Positions 1-15,844 are shown, counted from the stretch's first letter. The stretch is DNA of 64,000 nt from Pterobdella sp. o SKG-2022 (GCA_964035795.1 OZ038322.1:15485447-15549446), one strand, 5' to 3'. Notes: generated by a model from the letters alone, not told the origin. Made by a program: numbers and translations.

Positions 1-453
1 TATATTTAATTACAAATAAATCTGTGGCTAAAAGCTAAAAGCCGTGATCAAAATATATTAAGCTCCTGAAAACTGTAATTCTAACATCTTGGAGGTTAAC
101 ATGATGCGAAACATCAAAGAGTATAGAAACAACAGCGTAGGAAAAAAATAAAAGAAAAACACGGCTTTAAAAACAGCACAGCGTTCTCTGTGTTTGCACG
201 ATTGACTGTTATGAATCCGTAGATACCTTGCATTTTGACTTCCCCCATTTTAGCCATTTGTTGCGCTTGTGATGTTCTTTTGTGTTTTCAAAAACACTAA
301 CTTTTTTTTCTGGTTCTTGCAGAGTCGTTTTTACAATTTTAATTTTCTTTTTTCACTCTCATTGGTTACGATCAGAACTTACAAATTAATAATTTTTGCT
401 CATATAAATCATTAATCTTTGTAGCTTATAAATTTTCAATTTCAGTTAACAGA
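1..453. other. AT-rich sequence upstream of the first cystine-knot gene
   Basis: I see no coding exon here. This is AT-rich DNA just upstream of the first signal-peptide exon, and should contain the promoter and 5' UTR of that gene. I cannot point to a definite TATA box or initiator. Confidence 0.4.
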
Positions 454-2193
454 ATGATGTACAGGAATTTTATACCTATCATCTTGGTCGTTTTTTGTGC
501 CTGCATAAAAATCTCAAAAGGTTATAAGTTTAGATTGTTTGGTTCAACTATCAAGTATTTTTAACAACTTTTAAAATAAACAAAAAACAAATAATTTTAT
601 TTTTAATGTTTCAATCAAAATCTCAAGAGGGAATAATAGGTCATCCCTTGGAAGCTGAGGCATATAAGCGGGGGTGAGAAAGTTATTATTTCTAAAATCG
701 ATAATAGGAAGGTATCCAATAATATTTTAATAATCGGTAAATAATTAAAATTTTTTCGATTGAACTAAATTTGACCATTTATTTTACCTTATCAAAATTT
801 TCTTGATATAAGTTCTTTTTGGGAAAAAGGCGTTGCCAAGTAGTAGAAGTCTCTATCGAAATCTCAAATATAATGCAATGCCAATGTTATCATATTTTTA
901 TACAAATATTCATTCGAAGGTACGAATTCTGGCGCATATAAAGTTTATGTTTTTCATTATGTTATATATATCACCTAGACTTTTGAAGAATTTTTCAATT
1001 TTTTCGTCTTTTTATATTCAATTTTCTAAACTTCTCAATTTTATTTAACTATAGTATAAATGGTTCTATTCGATAAATTTCCCCGGTTACTGATTCTTGA
1101 ACCCGCAGAGAAGACGGTCCTTTCTGTAACAAGTGGGAGGAAGAGTGTATCTTCAACACCTCTTATTCCTTCGCCAAATGCTGTAAAGGTGAAAACTTTA
1201 TATGACAACATTTTTTAACAACGAGTTAGGATAAATAAGTTCAAGGTTTTTTGATTTGTAGAAAGTGTTTAAAAATATAACATTTAAGAAGTTAAGCATT
1301 GTCACCTCAGGTTCTTCTGTTAAACAAATCTTCAAAAGCAAGGAATTTATTAGCGGCAATAACAACAGCTAATTTAAGAATATTAATACCAAAACGATTC
1401 ACTTGTATGCTGGTTCACAAAGTTTCATCCCTTATATACCCCCATTTTAGGAAATTCTAGAGCATTACCGGAAAGTAATTATAACCAACCTAACAATATG
1501 AAACCAGAAGATAATTATAACCAACCTAACAATATGAAACCAGAAGATAATTATAACCAACCTAAAAATATATACTTAACAACATAAAGGGGCCTAAAGT
1601 ATAGAATAGTTAAAACGCAGTAGCTTAAGTAATGTCCGGTAATTATAACCAACTAGATTTCTGTGACAAACCAATGTTTTTCTTCTCATGGTATAAAATG
1701 TTTTCATGGTATAAAATGTTTCCATGAACTTTCTTTCAAATATTCATTGTCTCGTCAGTTTGGTACCAAGACTTGGAAACGTAATCAGAAAAATCAGAAA
1801 AACTTAATATTCAATATTGAATTCATGTATGTCAGAGGTAAAACATTAGACTAGTTATCTAGTTACCGGGTTCGATCTCGCGTGGATCAACAATTAGCAC
1901 ACTGTTCCACAGTGTGTTTTCGCTACATTAAATTTGTAGCAAGCACTTTGATCTATCAAGAAAAACGCTTTATAAATACCCCATTACATTACAATATTCC
2001 AAACATTTAGAATACCAAACTTAATTTTTTCAAATCCCGCTTTTGAATTTCAACTTATTCCTATTCAAAATTTTGAAAACTGTTACAATTGCGAACCATT
2101 TGCAAAGGTTTGAGGTGTTTTTGCGACCCTGTGTGGAAGCACAACAAGTGCATATGTCTGTATGAATCATTGCTCTTTGGAGAAGAAGACTGA
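454..2193 (+). CDS. small secreted eight-cysteine (cystine-knot-like) peptide, copy A
   Basis: I read a three-exon gene: 454-520, 1111-1188 and 2108-2193 (stop TGA), about 76 codons, with both introns in phase 1. Exon 1 starts with two consecutive ATGs and encodes a hydrophobic signal peptide (IPIILVVF core). Exon 2 carries a Cys, six residues, a Cys, ten residues and a Cys-Cys pair. Exon 3 carries Cys-x-Cys, eight residues and Cys-x-Cys, then a short acidic tail. The C-C-CC-CxC-CxC order is that of inhibitor-cystine-knot peptides of the agatoxin-like type, which occur as venom toxins and as non-venom secreted peptides. No long propeptide separates signal and mature part. An AATAAA lies at about 2265, roughly 70 bp past the stop. 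The acceptor of exon 2 (GCAGAG) was chosen because only it keeps the phase. Whether this is a toxin, hormone or defence peptide cannot be told from sequence. Confidence 0.72.
1477..1567. repeat. 36-bp tandem repeat, about 2.5 copies
   Basis: A 36-bp unit beginning ATAATTATAACCAACC is repeated head to tail about two and a half times inside intron 2 of the first cystine-knot gene. A diverged piece of the same unit recurs near 1637. Confidence 0.8.
1832..2000 (+). mobile_element. tRNA-derived SINE, 5'-truncated copy
   Basis: The segment has a B-box-like ACCGGGTTCGATC, then a body containing ATTAAATTTGTAGCAAGC and ending in CTTTATAAATAC. The same body recurs at 50160-50352, where the tRNA-like head is also present. 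It sits in intron 2 of the first cystine-knot gene. Confidence 0.7.
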
Positions 2194-3596
2194 TGTGATG
2201 TCTTTGTGTAATGCTTCTATGTTTTTGAGCTTTATCATCTTATTGTTTAACAACCCGTGTAAAAAATAAAAAAATTTTTTTTTGAATTTTTAGTCTTGTT
2301 TTTGATGAAAAATTGAATGTGAAACGATGATTTGAAATTGCAGGATGGCAGCCTTGATAATTATTTTGAATTGATTCATATTTCGATCCTATAGTTTTAG
2401 AATTTAAATTAATACAAGACAATAAAATTACGAATTTGATTATAGTGACATAAGCTCAGATAGTTCAAGGTTTTTGATAAATATATATATTTTATAGCTT
2501 TTTAGTTCAAAATTATTACACGTTTGATTACAATCCTTCTCAAAAAATCACGTTTTTTGGGCTTAGATAAAACCAAAAAAATTAGGACTTAAATTTAATT
2601 AACAAAGTTTGAAAGATGGGATAAAAGATTGTGACAGAAAGTGTGTCTCAATTATGGAACCAACATAAAAATGAAACTGTGGTCCAAAAAGATTCTCAAG
2701 TCAGTGTGTCATGAATTCTGCTCACAACTGCCCTGTTTGAAGTTTTTATACATTTTTTCCAGTTTTCAAAATTTCAAATGTTTAACGGAGTGTTGATGTG
2801 ACGTTGAATTGAGTTTTTAAAAAAAATGTGCTTCACATTGTCTTATCATCCGCCATTCTTCATTACTCCTGCTACTTGATTAAATTGTCGATTTTAATTG
2901 AAATTAATTAAAAAACGATAGTAATTATTATTATATAAATTTTTAAAAATATATATTTTTGGTGAAAAACTTTTGATAAAAAAACTAAGAAATGAAAGAC
3001 CTGAATTGAAAATTTTATTAAACCTTCATTGAACAACGTATTTTTATTAAAAAAGAAAAAAAACAACGTTTGCCGAAAAAAAGTCCGCATAAGATCTGGA
3101 TCGGTATCCATGGAGATATTCCAGTATATATATAAAAGGAATAACTTTCGGGTTTCATGCTTTGCGTTCATGTAAGTGGTTTCTGTTTAAATACTTTTTA
3201 TTCATTTATAATTGGAAAAAACTTGAATTTCAGTTTTTTAGCAATTTAATTTAATAAATTTAAATAATTATCGATAGATCCATACTTGTTGTAAGATTTC
3301 AGCTTGCTTCAAAATAAATTCTTAGCAGTAAAACTTCACGAAATTTAAAAATAATTTTTTTTGAAAAAATATATAAAATTCATAGAACCTATATATCCAT
3401 AAAAAAGAGCAAGAAAGGCATTCTTACCATCAACTAAAACAAGTTTCAATCACATTAAAAGCAGACTTGAGTTTAATTAATTGAGTTTTATAATGTTTGA
3501 GGTTCAGGCTTTAATTGAAAGTTTTTCATTGTATAATAAAAAATTTTAATAATATGTTATACAGTTTATAATCTTCAATTTTTTGTTATATTACTA

Positions 3597-3640
3597 AGTA
3601 AGTCGACCATTCGATGGCCCCACCTCGGGTTTCGGTATAT
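3597..3640 (+). repeat. dispersed module starting TAAGTAAGTCGACCATTC
   Basis: A short module (TAAGTAAGTCGACCATTC, later GGGTTTCGG) recurs at 8921-8960, in both cases beside the same hairpin MITE. Related GGTTTCGGTTGCGC pieces occur near 14903 and, inverted, near 23060. It looks like the end of a dispersed element family that I cannot name. Confidence 0.55.
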
Positions 3641-3682
3641 AAATGATAGTTTTTAATATTATTGTGAATATTTAGCCTCAAA

Positions 3683-3843
3683 ATTGTGAATCATAAAAAC
3701 ACGAAAGTATTCGAATTTTTTATTTTGACGAAGGTTACTAATGAATATATGTTAATTAGTTACCTGATCATCATATAGAATACATCGAAAAGCTTTGTAA
3801 ACATGAAAAACTCAAATATTGTCGTGTGTTTATGATTCACATT
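3683..3843. mobile_element. small hairpin MITE
   Basis: The left end (GTGAATCATAAAAACACG, 3686-3703) is the reverse complement of the right end (CGTGTGTTTATGATTCAC, about 3823-3840). The arms continue imperfectly inward for about 50 bp. A half copy lies at 8850-8912. Confidence 0.65.
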
Positions 3844-4784
3844 TTAATACTTTATTATATAATTTATAATTCTAAACAGTATGTTTCATAATTGATAATT
3901 TTTAATAAAATTTCTTATAATTAATAATTGCTTATATTATTCCGAAAAGTATTTTTGAAAAACTCGAAAGGCATTTCATACCTTATTTTTAGAACAAAAA
4001 TTCGTCCTAAAACCCATCTCTTGGTTGACGCCACTTGAGCAACAACGACATGATGAGTATTTGACTTGATTCTTAGTAACCAGAAGTTGTAAAAATTTTC
4101 CCATAAGATTATTAAACCATTTTTTTTAATGTTTTTAACTGTGCATAACCCACTCAGACACGACCGACTGTGGCTACTTAAGAAAAATCATGAGAGCTTT
4201 AAAATTTTGAATCAAAAGACTATAATAAATTTTCTATTTCTAATAAGTTTTAATAAGATTTCGACAGCAAGTGATAGAGTGATAGACAGCTTGTAGCAGC
4301 TGTGATGGGCAGTGCTTTTATGAATGAATTGTCATGTTTCGAAATTTTTACACGTTGAAATTCACTGCTTAAAATTGAATTTTGTTTTTCAAAAATTAGA
4401 CAAAAATATTTAAAAAATCAAGTTGAATTTTTCGAATGCCTTATTTTGTGTTGCTCAAAGCACCCGTTAAAATCAAATTTGTAACAAAAACAGTGTGGAA
4501 CAGGTGTAGCACCGACCAATTAACGAGCTACCCTATTTCGAGTAATTAGTTTGAAGTTTTGCCAATTGAGCAATAAAACAGAAAATGCTGTTAATCTGCT
4601 GGTTTCACATATTTTTAAAATTTTTAAGCTTTTTAAATACTGCAAAACAGTTTCAAAAAAAGTAAAATTCCAACGATTGAAAAAAAAATTTACCCATAAC
4701 ACTCGCATGTAAAAATCACGACGAGGAAAAAGTTATGAACGAAAATCACTGAACTCTTCATAAACCCCACACCTCCTCCACAGA

Positions 4785-8476
<3,692 letters not shown>

Positions 8477-8849
8477 ATTCCCAACATACTCACTGATGAT
8501 GTTTGTGGGTAATGATAATAATGTTGATATGGAAACAAAATGATTTTATTTCAATCTGTTTAAAAACTTATCACGTTTTGATTGATTTATCAGACAAATA
8601 ATCTTAAAATTCGAATCAAATAAAATACAAAAAAACTGTACTACATACGAGGTAAATCATTATCAAAACATAAATCTGCCAAGTAGAATATTAATCAAAT
8701 AAAAAATGCATTTCAAAGCAATTTAATTTGCTAAAAAGCAGTTTTTGGACGTAGAACGGTAAAGGTAGTTTTTTTAAAATCAGTCATAATAAAACATTGT
8801 AAATAATTAGCTTCAAAACTATTTAGTTACCTGATAATGATGATATAAA

Positions 8850-9010
8850 ATGTATCGAAATGCTTCGTCTAAATAAAAAATTTAATTATTCGTGTTTTTA
8901 TGATTGAGAGTCATCGTAAGTAAGTCGACCATTCAGTCGCCCCTATGTGGGGTTTCGGCTGCGCACTTGATTGGTTCCAAAAGGCGCTACTCTATGCAGA
9001 CCATTATAAC
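8850..9010. repeat. half hairpin MITE plus dispersed module
   Basis: Positions 8850-8912 match the right half of the hairpin MITE at 3683-3843. Positions 8921-8960 match the module at 3597. A GC-richer stretch with GGTTTCGGCTGCGC continues to about 9010. Confidence 0.55.
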
Positions 9011-9218
9011 AGGGGAATGATGAAGTAAAAATTAAACAGTAACAACAAGCGATGAGATGAAGAGTGTAAAAGAAAACCCAAGCACTAACCATAATAACAT
9101 TTTTATAAATGATAGTTTTATTAGTGTGTGATGAGAAAAATAAACTTTAAAAGTAAATAAATGAATAAGTCATTTTTTTTTAACCTTTCATAGCACACAA
9201 TTTACAAACAAATTTGCT

Positions 9219-10030
9219 TCAAAGGCGCTCAAAAGATTGTGAAAATTTATGAATAAATTTGTTCAAAATTTTGCAAACATTTTTGAGAAAAGGCGATGAA
9301 TGCAAGTTAAGTAGGAGAGAGTTCCCGTAAGGTATGGTGGGGACTTGTTTATAGTTTGGCTGCCCGCAGAAGAGTGAATTGCAGTAGTCTAATCTGGATA
9401 GAAATAGTGAGGTAGCAAAAGCGTTGGCAGTGGCAAGAAATATGAATTTACGTACTTGCTTCATGGCTTGAATTTTGAAGTTAGATGATTTGATTATTTG
9501 AAAAGTTAAGTGGGCGAAGTTCAAATGTGAGTCTAGAATAACACTTGAGATTTTGAGCTTGGATGATAAAAGAAGTGTAGTGCCGTCAAGAGTTACCACA
9601 GAATGGAGATTGCATTTTGCTAAAAGAGAACAAACATCATTCTGCTTTAATTGAGGTTTAGTTCTAGTTGAATGTGAATAACGAAGAGTTTAGCGCAGAA
9701 AGATAAATAGCTAATTGTGGAGAGTCGGGTTAAGAGTTGGAAAAAAAGCAAGTCGTGCTTTTCAAAAGTGCTACAGATGGGTGATGTTTATAGAGAGAAG
9801 AAAATGGTCTTAGAACAGAGCCTTACGGCACGCCTGAGTAAAATGATTTAAAAGAAGAAGAAAAATTTTTCATTTCTACAAACTGAGAACGTTGAGAGCG
9901 GTAGGAGCAAAACGAAGCAAAAGTGAGCTCAAAAATATTAAAGTGTCTCTTCAAAACGCCAATAAGAATATTAGAATCGAGAGTGTCTAAAGCAGCAGAA
10001 AGGTCGAACGAAATAAAAACAGTGCGTGTA
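9219..10030 (-). pseudogene. CR1/L2-like non-LTR reverse transcriptase fragment
   Basis: On the minus strand, reading down from about 10030, I see reverse-transcriptase blocks. These are an LSAALDTLDSNIL-like segment, then GVP-stop-GSVL (the conserved GVPQGSV with Gln replaced by a stop, near 9815), then SRLDYCNSLF near 9380, and a terminal FERL-type end. The frame has stops and shifts, so it is dead. The 3' end matches the fragment at 18215-18375 in the other orientation, so both belong to one family. Confidence 0.75.
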
Positions 10031-10437
10031 CAGTAGCACAGATGTTGCGAAGACTGTCAGTGATGCGTAGAAGTGCACTTTTGGTAATTATACTTATAAA
10101 ACGCAATAGGTTATGCAAAAACTTTGATTTGAAATATAGTAATAACAAATTTCATGGGAATTTCACCAGCAATGAAATACGATTAAAAGGCTAAAGTTAA
10201 GATGAATTAAGAAAACGAACGCGTAATAAGCAAAGATGAAGTACTAGTGAAATAATAGATGAAAAAAACAAATTATTGAACAGTTCGTTGTGATTAGTTG
10301 GTGTGATAAATTGAGTTGCTATGTTTCAGATAGGAGATTTCTTTGTCAATTTATAACATAATTTTAATCTTTCAGTTCATTCTCACCGCCTTCACTCTCT
10401 TTCTACAATTTTTTCGGTCATTCATAACTCTCGATAT

Positions 10438-10790
10438 CTAATTATTAATTTCAGTTTTTGTATCTTTCAGCAAAAAAGCTACATATTTCAATTTTCCTTT
10501 TCTTCTGTTTTGCTTTCTTTCGGTCGATTCCCAAAACACGAGTTTATGGGCGACTTTTTCAGAATGTCTGGAACATCGACCTGCTAGCTTCATTCTTCGT
10601 TGTTTTATTTTTGTTGATACTTTGAGTAGGTCTTGATAAAGGTGAGTCTGGCTTTTCCATGAAATGTTTAAGGCCATGTGTAACAGTTTTGTGTAGGTTC
10701 CATCTAATCGTTTTCAAATCGTTGTCCAAGTTTCAGTTCTATAAAAAAGCCCTGATACCACCATTACCAGAAACAGTTTAGTTTTCAATT
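10438..10790 (-). pseudogene. RTE-like retroelement 3' ORF fragment 1
   Basis: The minus strand encodes the C-terminal part typical of RTE-type reverse transcriptases: a KLFL...YRTETW block, an in-frame stop, MALNISWKSQ, RRMKLAGRCSRH and a KLVFWES block. The open part is 10438-10677. A sister fragment of the same family lies at 11387-11611. Confidence 0.7.
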
Positions 10791-11386
10791 GTTTTGATAT
10801 TTTTAAAATCCATACTTTTTTGAGTTTGTGTCGTGCGCACCAAACTAGCTTTTACGTTATATGCCTGAAAGAGTTTTAAAAGTTATTCGACATTATTTGT
10901 ATTTCAAACATAACTTTATACAAATAACTTAGTAATTTATTTTTAGAAATAACTTTGAGCAGATGGCTCGTTGGTCTGAAGCCATAATTTCAGAGAGGTC
11001 TCAAATGTTGAAACGATGATAATTAACTTTAAATCGCTACTAAGAAACCTATTTAGCATTTAGTCAATAATTTTGAATAAAATCTTTTGCGGTTTGCCAT
11101 CAAAAGCTTTTTGACTTGGAACTTCTACATGGGTTTATCAAATGAATTCAAACGCTTATTATATGTAACGTTTACAAATAACTAAGATTTCTATGAAACG
11201 ATTTTGAATCGAATTTGCTATTTAATGATTTCAACAAAAGTTTCATCTTTGGAATTTCAATATCTTTCGTGAATTCTGAAATGAAAACTTAAATAGTTAT
11301 TAAGGTTTGTTGAAAATCAGTCATAGTAATAATAGTAATATAATAATATTATAATATAATACGCCAACGCTGACCAGAAAATCCCA

Positions 11387-11611
11387 CTATGGGCTGCAAT
11401 TGAAGTGGTCCTTTTTTGGCGAAAAATTGTATAGTAAATGTTGCTTCCATTGATAAACTTTTTCAACATGTAACGTTTTTGTATTAAAACCGATTAGTTT
11501 GTTATTTGATTCTTCAGTCAATGCCTTTGTATCAGATCCATAAGAAAGCACAGGGCTCACCGTCGTATAAAAAAACTTTGTTTTCAAGTTCTTAGGCAGG
11601 TTTGAACCCAA
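11387..11611 (-). pseudogene. RTE-like retroelement 3' ORF fragment 2
   Basis: The minus-strand open frame contains LPKNLKTKFF...VLSYGSDTKAL, the same block as in the fragment at 10438-10790 (KLFL...YRTETW). It is truncated on both sides. Confidence 0.65.
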
Positions 11612-11824
11612 GTAGGAAATTATATAATGCTAACCAACTAGTTTGTCATTGCAGGTTGTACTGAAAGCAAAGAAGGTAGTGACAGAGCATTTACGATTAT
11701 TCCATCGGAATCTTCTGTGACAAACTGTGATTGATGTTGGTGTATTGGCCTGTAAAATTATGTAAAATCGAGGCGACACATTACATGTTTTATATTTTTG
11801 TTTCAATTTTGAAAATTCACTCAT

Positions 11825-12293
11825 GTAATTTTGATTATAATATTTATAAAGATTTTCTGTGAAGATAGTTTCAATTAAATACTTTTAGTGGTTTCGATTA
11901 GTTGTAGTCATGCCAGCTGGGTTTGTTTACAAAGGTACTTCATTTTTAAATCTCATATCGCCTTTTAGGTAGGAAGTTAAATAAAAAATTACTGAGTGTT
12001 TTTGAAAAAATAATTTTTTATTTGAAAGTTATTCAATTCCTTAAAAGACATAGTTGTAAAACTGTTTCAAGACGATTCATGACTCTGAAAACTCATACGA
12101 AATGCATCAACAACGTTTATCCCAGTTCTAATGTTAATGTTTTATACTTTGATTTTTATGCTATTGTTTTTTTTCAATTCGTGTGTAGTTTTCTGATGTT
12201 CAATAATAGTTGCTTTTTGTCAAAACTTTACAAAAATGACACCAAAAATTAAAATCAAACATTAAAAATATCTTGCTTAATTAATCTTATCAG
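11825..12293. other. region upstream of the NUDT9-like exons
   Basis: The N-terminal exon of the NUDT9-like gene should lie here or further upstream. A short ATG segment at about 11911 ends at an AAAG|GTACTT donor, but its phase does not join the next exon in the required frame. I therefore leave the start of the gene open. Confidence 0.35.
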
Positions 12294-14424
12294 GTTCAAA
12301 GAATAAATGTGCCAAATGATAAAATATCCTGGAAAGTAGACTTTCCTTCATATTTCCCACCCACATACAATTCCCCAGTACTTGAAGGCAAATTGTGGGC
12401 TGATATAGATATCATGTTAGTGAGAATTTTGAAAATAAACTTCAGCCTTGACTATTTTCATCAATGCTTTCAGCTAACTTCAATTAAATAATTACTATAA
12501 AAACTTATTTCATAATATCAAAATATTATCTTGAGTTGTACTGCATGGAATATAACCAAAATGTTACAATTCCACCATCAACCACACAGACAAAATCCTG
12601 ATGAGCATATAGAATGGAATAAATACGATGCTGCATGTAATGTGGACAGATCCAGTTTCCATGGTGACTACCTCATTGTAAACTCTCTGCCCAGGTCTTA
12701 TGAGTTGTTTTTTGTTTGGTTTTGTTTTTTTGTAAAAAAAAATTTTTAGAAAATAAAATATGGAGGTTTAAAGATACAATTTTGGCATTGAAATGAATTT
12801 GAACTGTTATATATTTTTTAAAAAAATAATTTCATTATACTTGATGATGCACTACAGAAATCCAGTGGGAAGAACAGGATTAATGGGGAGAGGCTTGTTG
12901 GGGAGGTGGGGACCCAATCATGCTGCAGATCCAATTGTGACCAGGTTGGAATCTATTTTTATTGTTTCTATTGAACAAAAATTATTTGAAGTCTGAGTAG
13001 TTTTAAGACTGTGTTGCTAAAAACCTTCAATCAGAAGTTTCTATTGTAAATTGACATTAATCATTGGTTGCAAAGAATTTGAATATCCTTCACTAATTTT
13101 TAGTCTAATGAGTAAAAATGTTAAACAAGGTGGTTGAAAGATGAGCAAGGCAGTGTTGTTACCAATGAAAATTCTGGAAAAAGACAACTTCAATTTGTTG
13201 CTATTCAAAGAAGAGATACGAAAGAATGGGCGATTCCCGGAGTAAGTTAAAAAAATTTTTCAAATAATTATCTTTGAGCAAGCTAATAGAGAAATTTTGA
13301 TGTAGATTGTTTTAAATCAAGTTTTCAATGGCTTCTGTAGTGTAGTAGTTATCACGCTCGCCTCGCACGCGAGAGGTCCTGGGTTCGAAACCCGGCAAAA
13401 GTATCTTTTTTTATTCATTTCAATTTATAATTATAGATTAAAATATGTATCTTTTTTATCCATAAAAGTCAATTCATTTTTTTTTACATTTATTGGAATT
13501 AAATGAAAGCCGTTTTTCAATTCCTACATAGTTTATTTGAAATTAAAATAATTGGGAATTTGAAAAAATTACAAGATATTAGCTAATTTTATTCATGAAT
13601 TATTTTTATTTTTTTCATTAGTAAAATATTGCTTTATTGATCAATATCATGACGTACTCGGTAGTCTCACACTTATAAAGAAAAGCATCGTAGCTGTAGA
13701 ACTAAAAATATTTATTTTTCGAATATTATAAATACCCATTTTTATTTTCAAAAGTAATTACTAAAATGATTATAATAATTATGGGTACATCATCCGATTA
13801 TTGAAAAAGACAATAGTTTTCTAACTTCAACGCACCAAAAACTTTGACTAACAGTTTTCAAGCACTCATAAGTCTCAAACAATACATTTGCAAACAATTT
13901 GTAACCAGGGCATGACTGACCCTGGGGAACAAATATCACAAACGTTGAAGAGGGAGTTCGCTGAGGAGGCGTTAGATGAGCAAGATGGGAGTCGTAAGTT
14001 GGATGGGATGTTTCAGCATGGAATTGAAGTCAGTTCGTGTCTGTTTTTTATTTATCTCATCATCAATCGACAAAGAAAATGAGACACTCATAAAAATTTA
14101 TTGTCTCCGCGTAGATATACAAAGGTTACGTGGATGATCCCAGAAACACTGACAACTCTTGGATGGAGACAGTAGCTTGCAACTTTCACGATGAAGAAGG
14201 AACCCTTTTCACCTTTAAATGCTCCGCTGGTTATGTTTCCTTCCAGCATCTTATGGCTCACACTTTACCAATTTTTACCTTATTTGAAACAAATCACGAT
14301 ATTTTTTGCAGGAAGTGATGCTCAGCATGTTGAATGGATGAACATCGATCGAAACATCTCACTGTACGCCAGTCACAAGGATTTGATTCAACAAGTTGCC
14401 CATCTCAGGAATGCTCACTGGTGA
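12294..14424 (+). CDS. NUDT9: NUDT9-type ADP-ribose pyrophosphatase
   Basis: Exons are 12294-12415, 12536-12694, 12858-12944, 13140-13241, 13909-14028, 14115-14229 and 14312-14424 (stop TGA). Their phases chain correctly, giving about 272 codons without the missing first exon. The product hydrolyses ADP-ribose to AMP and ribose 5-phosphate. Family hallmarks are [20 protein letters not shown], the WAIPG block, and a Nudix box starting GMTDPGEQ and reaching REFAEEA. Its two catalytic glutamates are present, unlike the weakened box of TRPM2. It continues with [12 protein letters not shown] and ends AHLRNAHW, like human NUDT9. No ion-channel exons are visible upstream, so this is a stand-alone hydrolase and not TRPM2. 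The intron at 13242-13908 holds a tRNA-like gene. A mitochondrial targeting sequence cannot be assessed without the N-terminus. Confidence 0.9.
13331..13403 (+). tRNA. tRNA-Val-like gene with CGC (Ala) anticodon
   Basis: A 73-base cloverleaf fits. The A-box-like segment resembles animal tRNA-Val (TAGTGTAGTAGTTATCAC). The anticodon stem CTCGC/GCGAG encloses the loop CTCGCAC, placing CGC at 13364-13366. The T arm is CTGGG-TTCGAAA-CCCGG, and a T-run terminator follows at 13405. The acceptor stem has a G-U first pair and a C-A mismatch, and the alanine identity pair G3-U70 is absent. The body is therefore valine-like, but the anticodon reads GCG (Ala). It may be a decayed copy or an anticodon-shifted tRNA. 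It lies inside a NUDT9 intron on the same strand. Confidence 0.7.
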
Positions 14425-15068
14425 TGACGTAACATGTATCTATGGTGAATACATAAGAAGACGTTGTTATGGCGGGTGTACTAATAATGGGAATTATTAC
14501 TGAATGAAATTCAAAGATATTTCACTCTGAAATGAAATTTCCCTTTGATGTTCTTTTAATAAGATAGCGAGTAGCATGTTTTCCTTGATATTGTAGATAA
14601 GGAATAATGTTTTTATGATAAAAATTTTTTCAAGACTCATAATTAACATTCAAGCTGACTAATTTTTTATGTTAGCAAACTTGTTTTTTAACTTGCCTAA
14701 TACTCTCAAGTACATTTAATGTTTATTTTGTGATATTCATATACGACATTTATTTTACAATTATACAAATGTCGTCAACAAATCACTAAGCTACATATAT
14801 AAAGAAAAACAAGTAACCTTTGGGGTAGCTTGAATTTGTTATTTGGAAAAAGTGACCTTACTAGAGGACTGAGTGAATCGATTATTACGTGTCTTCTAAT
14901 AAGGTTTCGGTTGCGCCATTAATAAATTCTACAAGACTCTAGACAGAGTAAAATAGAAAAAATGAAATCTTTTTGATGATTTAGATTATGAAGCATTATT
15001 AAAATTCAAATTTTATTATTGAAAAAAACATTATTTATTTTTCAGGAATTAAGTTTAACTGAATGAAA
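14425..15068. other. intergenic region between NUDT9-like and COA8 genes
   Basis: The two genes converge here, so both 3' UTRs should lie in this 640 bp. A GGTTTCGGTTGCGCC piece near 14903 belongs to the dispersed repeat seen at 8945. No coding exon is visible. Confidence 0.45.
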
Positions 15069-15844
15069 TTAAAGTTTTTTCTTTGAAAATCTTTTAAAAA
15101 AACTATCTAATTTTTCATCAAATGTCAAATACAACATCTTCAAGTTTCTTTTATACCATTCTCTGTAAATGATCGAATGTAATTGAAATTTTTTTGATAA
15201 ATCCAGTTTATGAATTTACAATAAAGAGAATTCATATATAATATTGCAACTGATTAAAGTAAAAGCAAACAAAAATGAAAGTATGTGACTGGATCATTGT
15301 GAACAACCTGTTGTACTTTTGGTGAGAAGCATAGTTTTCAGTGAGAAATTTTTTATAGAACACACCCAACTGTTCAGCAGAGATGTGCTGAATTTCATCA
15401 TGCTCATTATTATCCAAAGGTGCTTTATGGCTTAGCTCAAATTCTTTTTTTTGCTGTTCATAAGAAATGAGACTAATCATTTTTCATAAACAAGCAACTT
15501 GATAATTTGAATACTTATTAACTGTTTATTAACCTTTTTGAAATTGATATTATGCCTACTCCAAAAGTTTTGATGCCAAGCTTGAGTGTCTTCTCTGAAC
15601 AACCTTAAAATCTTTTGTTTTTTAGTTTCATCAAAAGGCACATGAATGCGCATGGGTCTCAAGTTTGATATTTTGTCTGGAGGACCAATCCAATCACACT
15701 TTGCTTTTGTGTATTCATTTCTTACAAATAAATTCTACATGGGAATTGTAATATATTTCATATTTGAATAAAAATTAAATATAAAAATTTAACTTAGAAA
15801 CTTACAATGGTAGCTTTACAGGTTTTCAATGGTTTCCGAAACAT
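15069..15844 (-). CDS. COA8: cytochrome c oxidase assembly factor 8
   Basis: There are four minus-strand exons: 15806-15844 (ATG), 15534-15734, 15308-15453 and 15069-15162 (stop TAA). Phases chain as 0, 0, 2, and the product is about 159 residues. It is a mitochondrial matrix protein that by family protects and promotes assembly of respiratory complex IV (formerly APOPT1). Recognisable blocks are the short basic N-terminus MFRKPLK, then CDWIGPPDKISNLRP, then WHQNFWSRHN, EQLGVFYKKFL and YASHQKYNR, and a last exon with EWYKRN. Exon 2 starts after ATGTAG, because only that acceptor keeps the reading frame from exon 1. The gene lies head to head with OTUB1, with only 194 bp between the two ATGs. 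Confidence 0.88.

Larger units (their letters stand above)
2194..4784. other. intergenic region between the two cystine-knot genes
   Basis: About 2.6 kb of AT-rich DNA without a convincing exon. It contains the hairpin MITE at 3683-3843 and the adjacent short module at 3597-3640. The open frames here are in A/T-run sequence and have no protein-like composition. Confidence 0.5.

Noticed and set aside
1490..1570. CRISPR-like array
   Set aside because: The 36-bp units are directly adjacent with no unique spacers, and this is a eukaryotic intron.
12294..14424. TRPM2 channel instead of a NUDT9 hydrolase
   Set aside because: No ion-channel or TRPM-homology exons lie upstream, and the Nudix box keeps both glutamates (REFAEEA), as in NUDT9.
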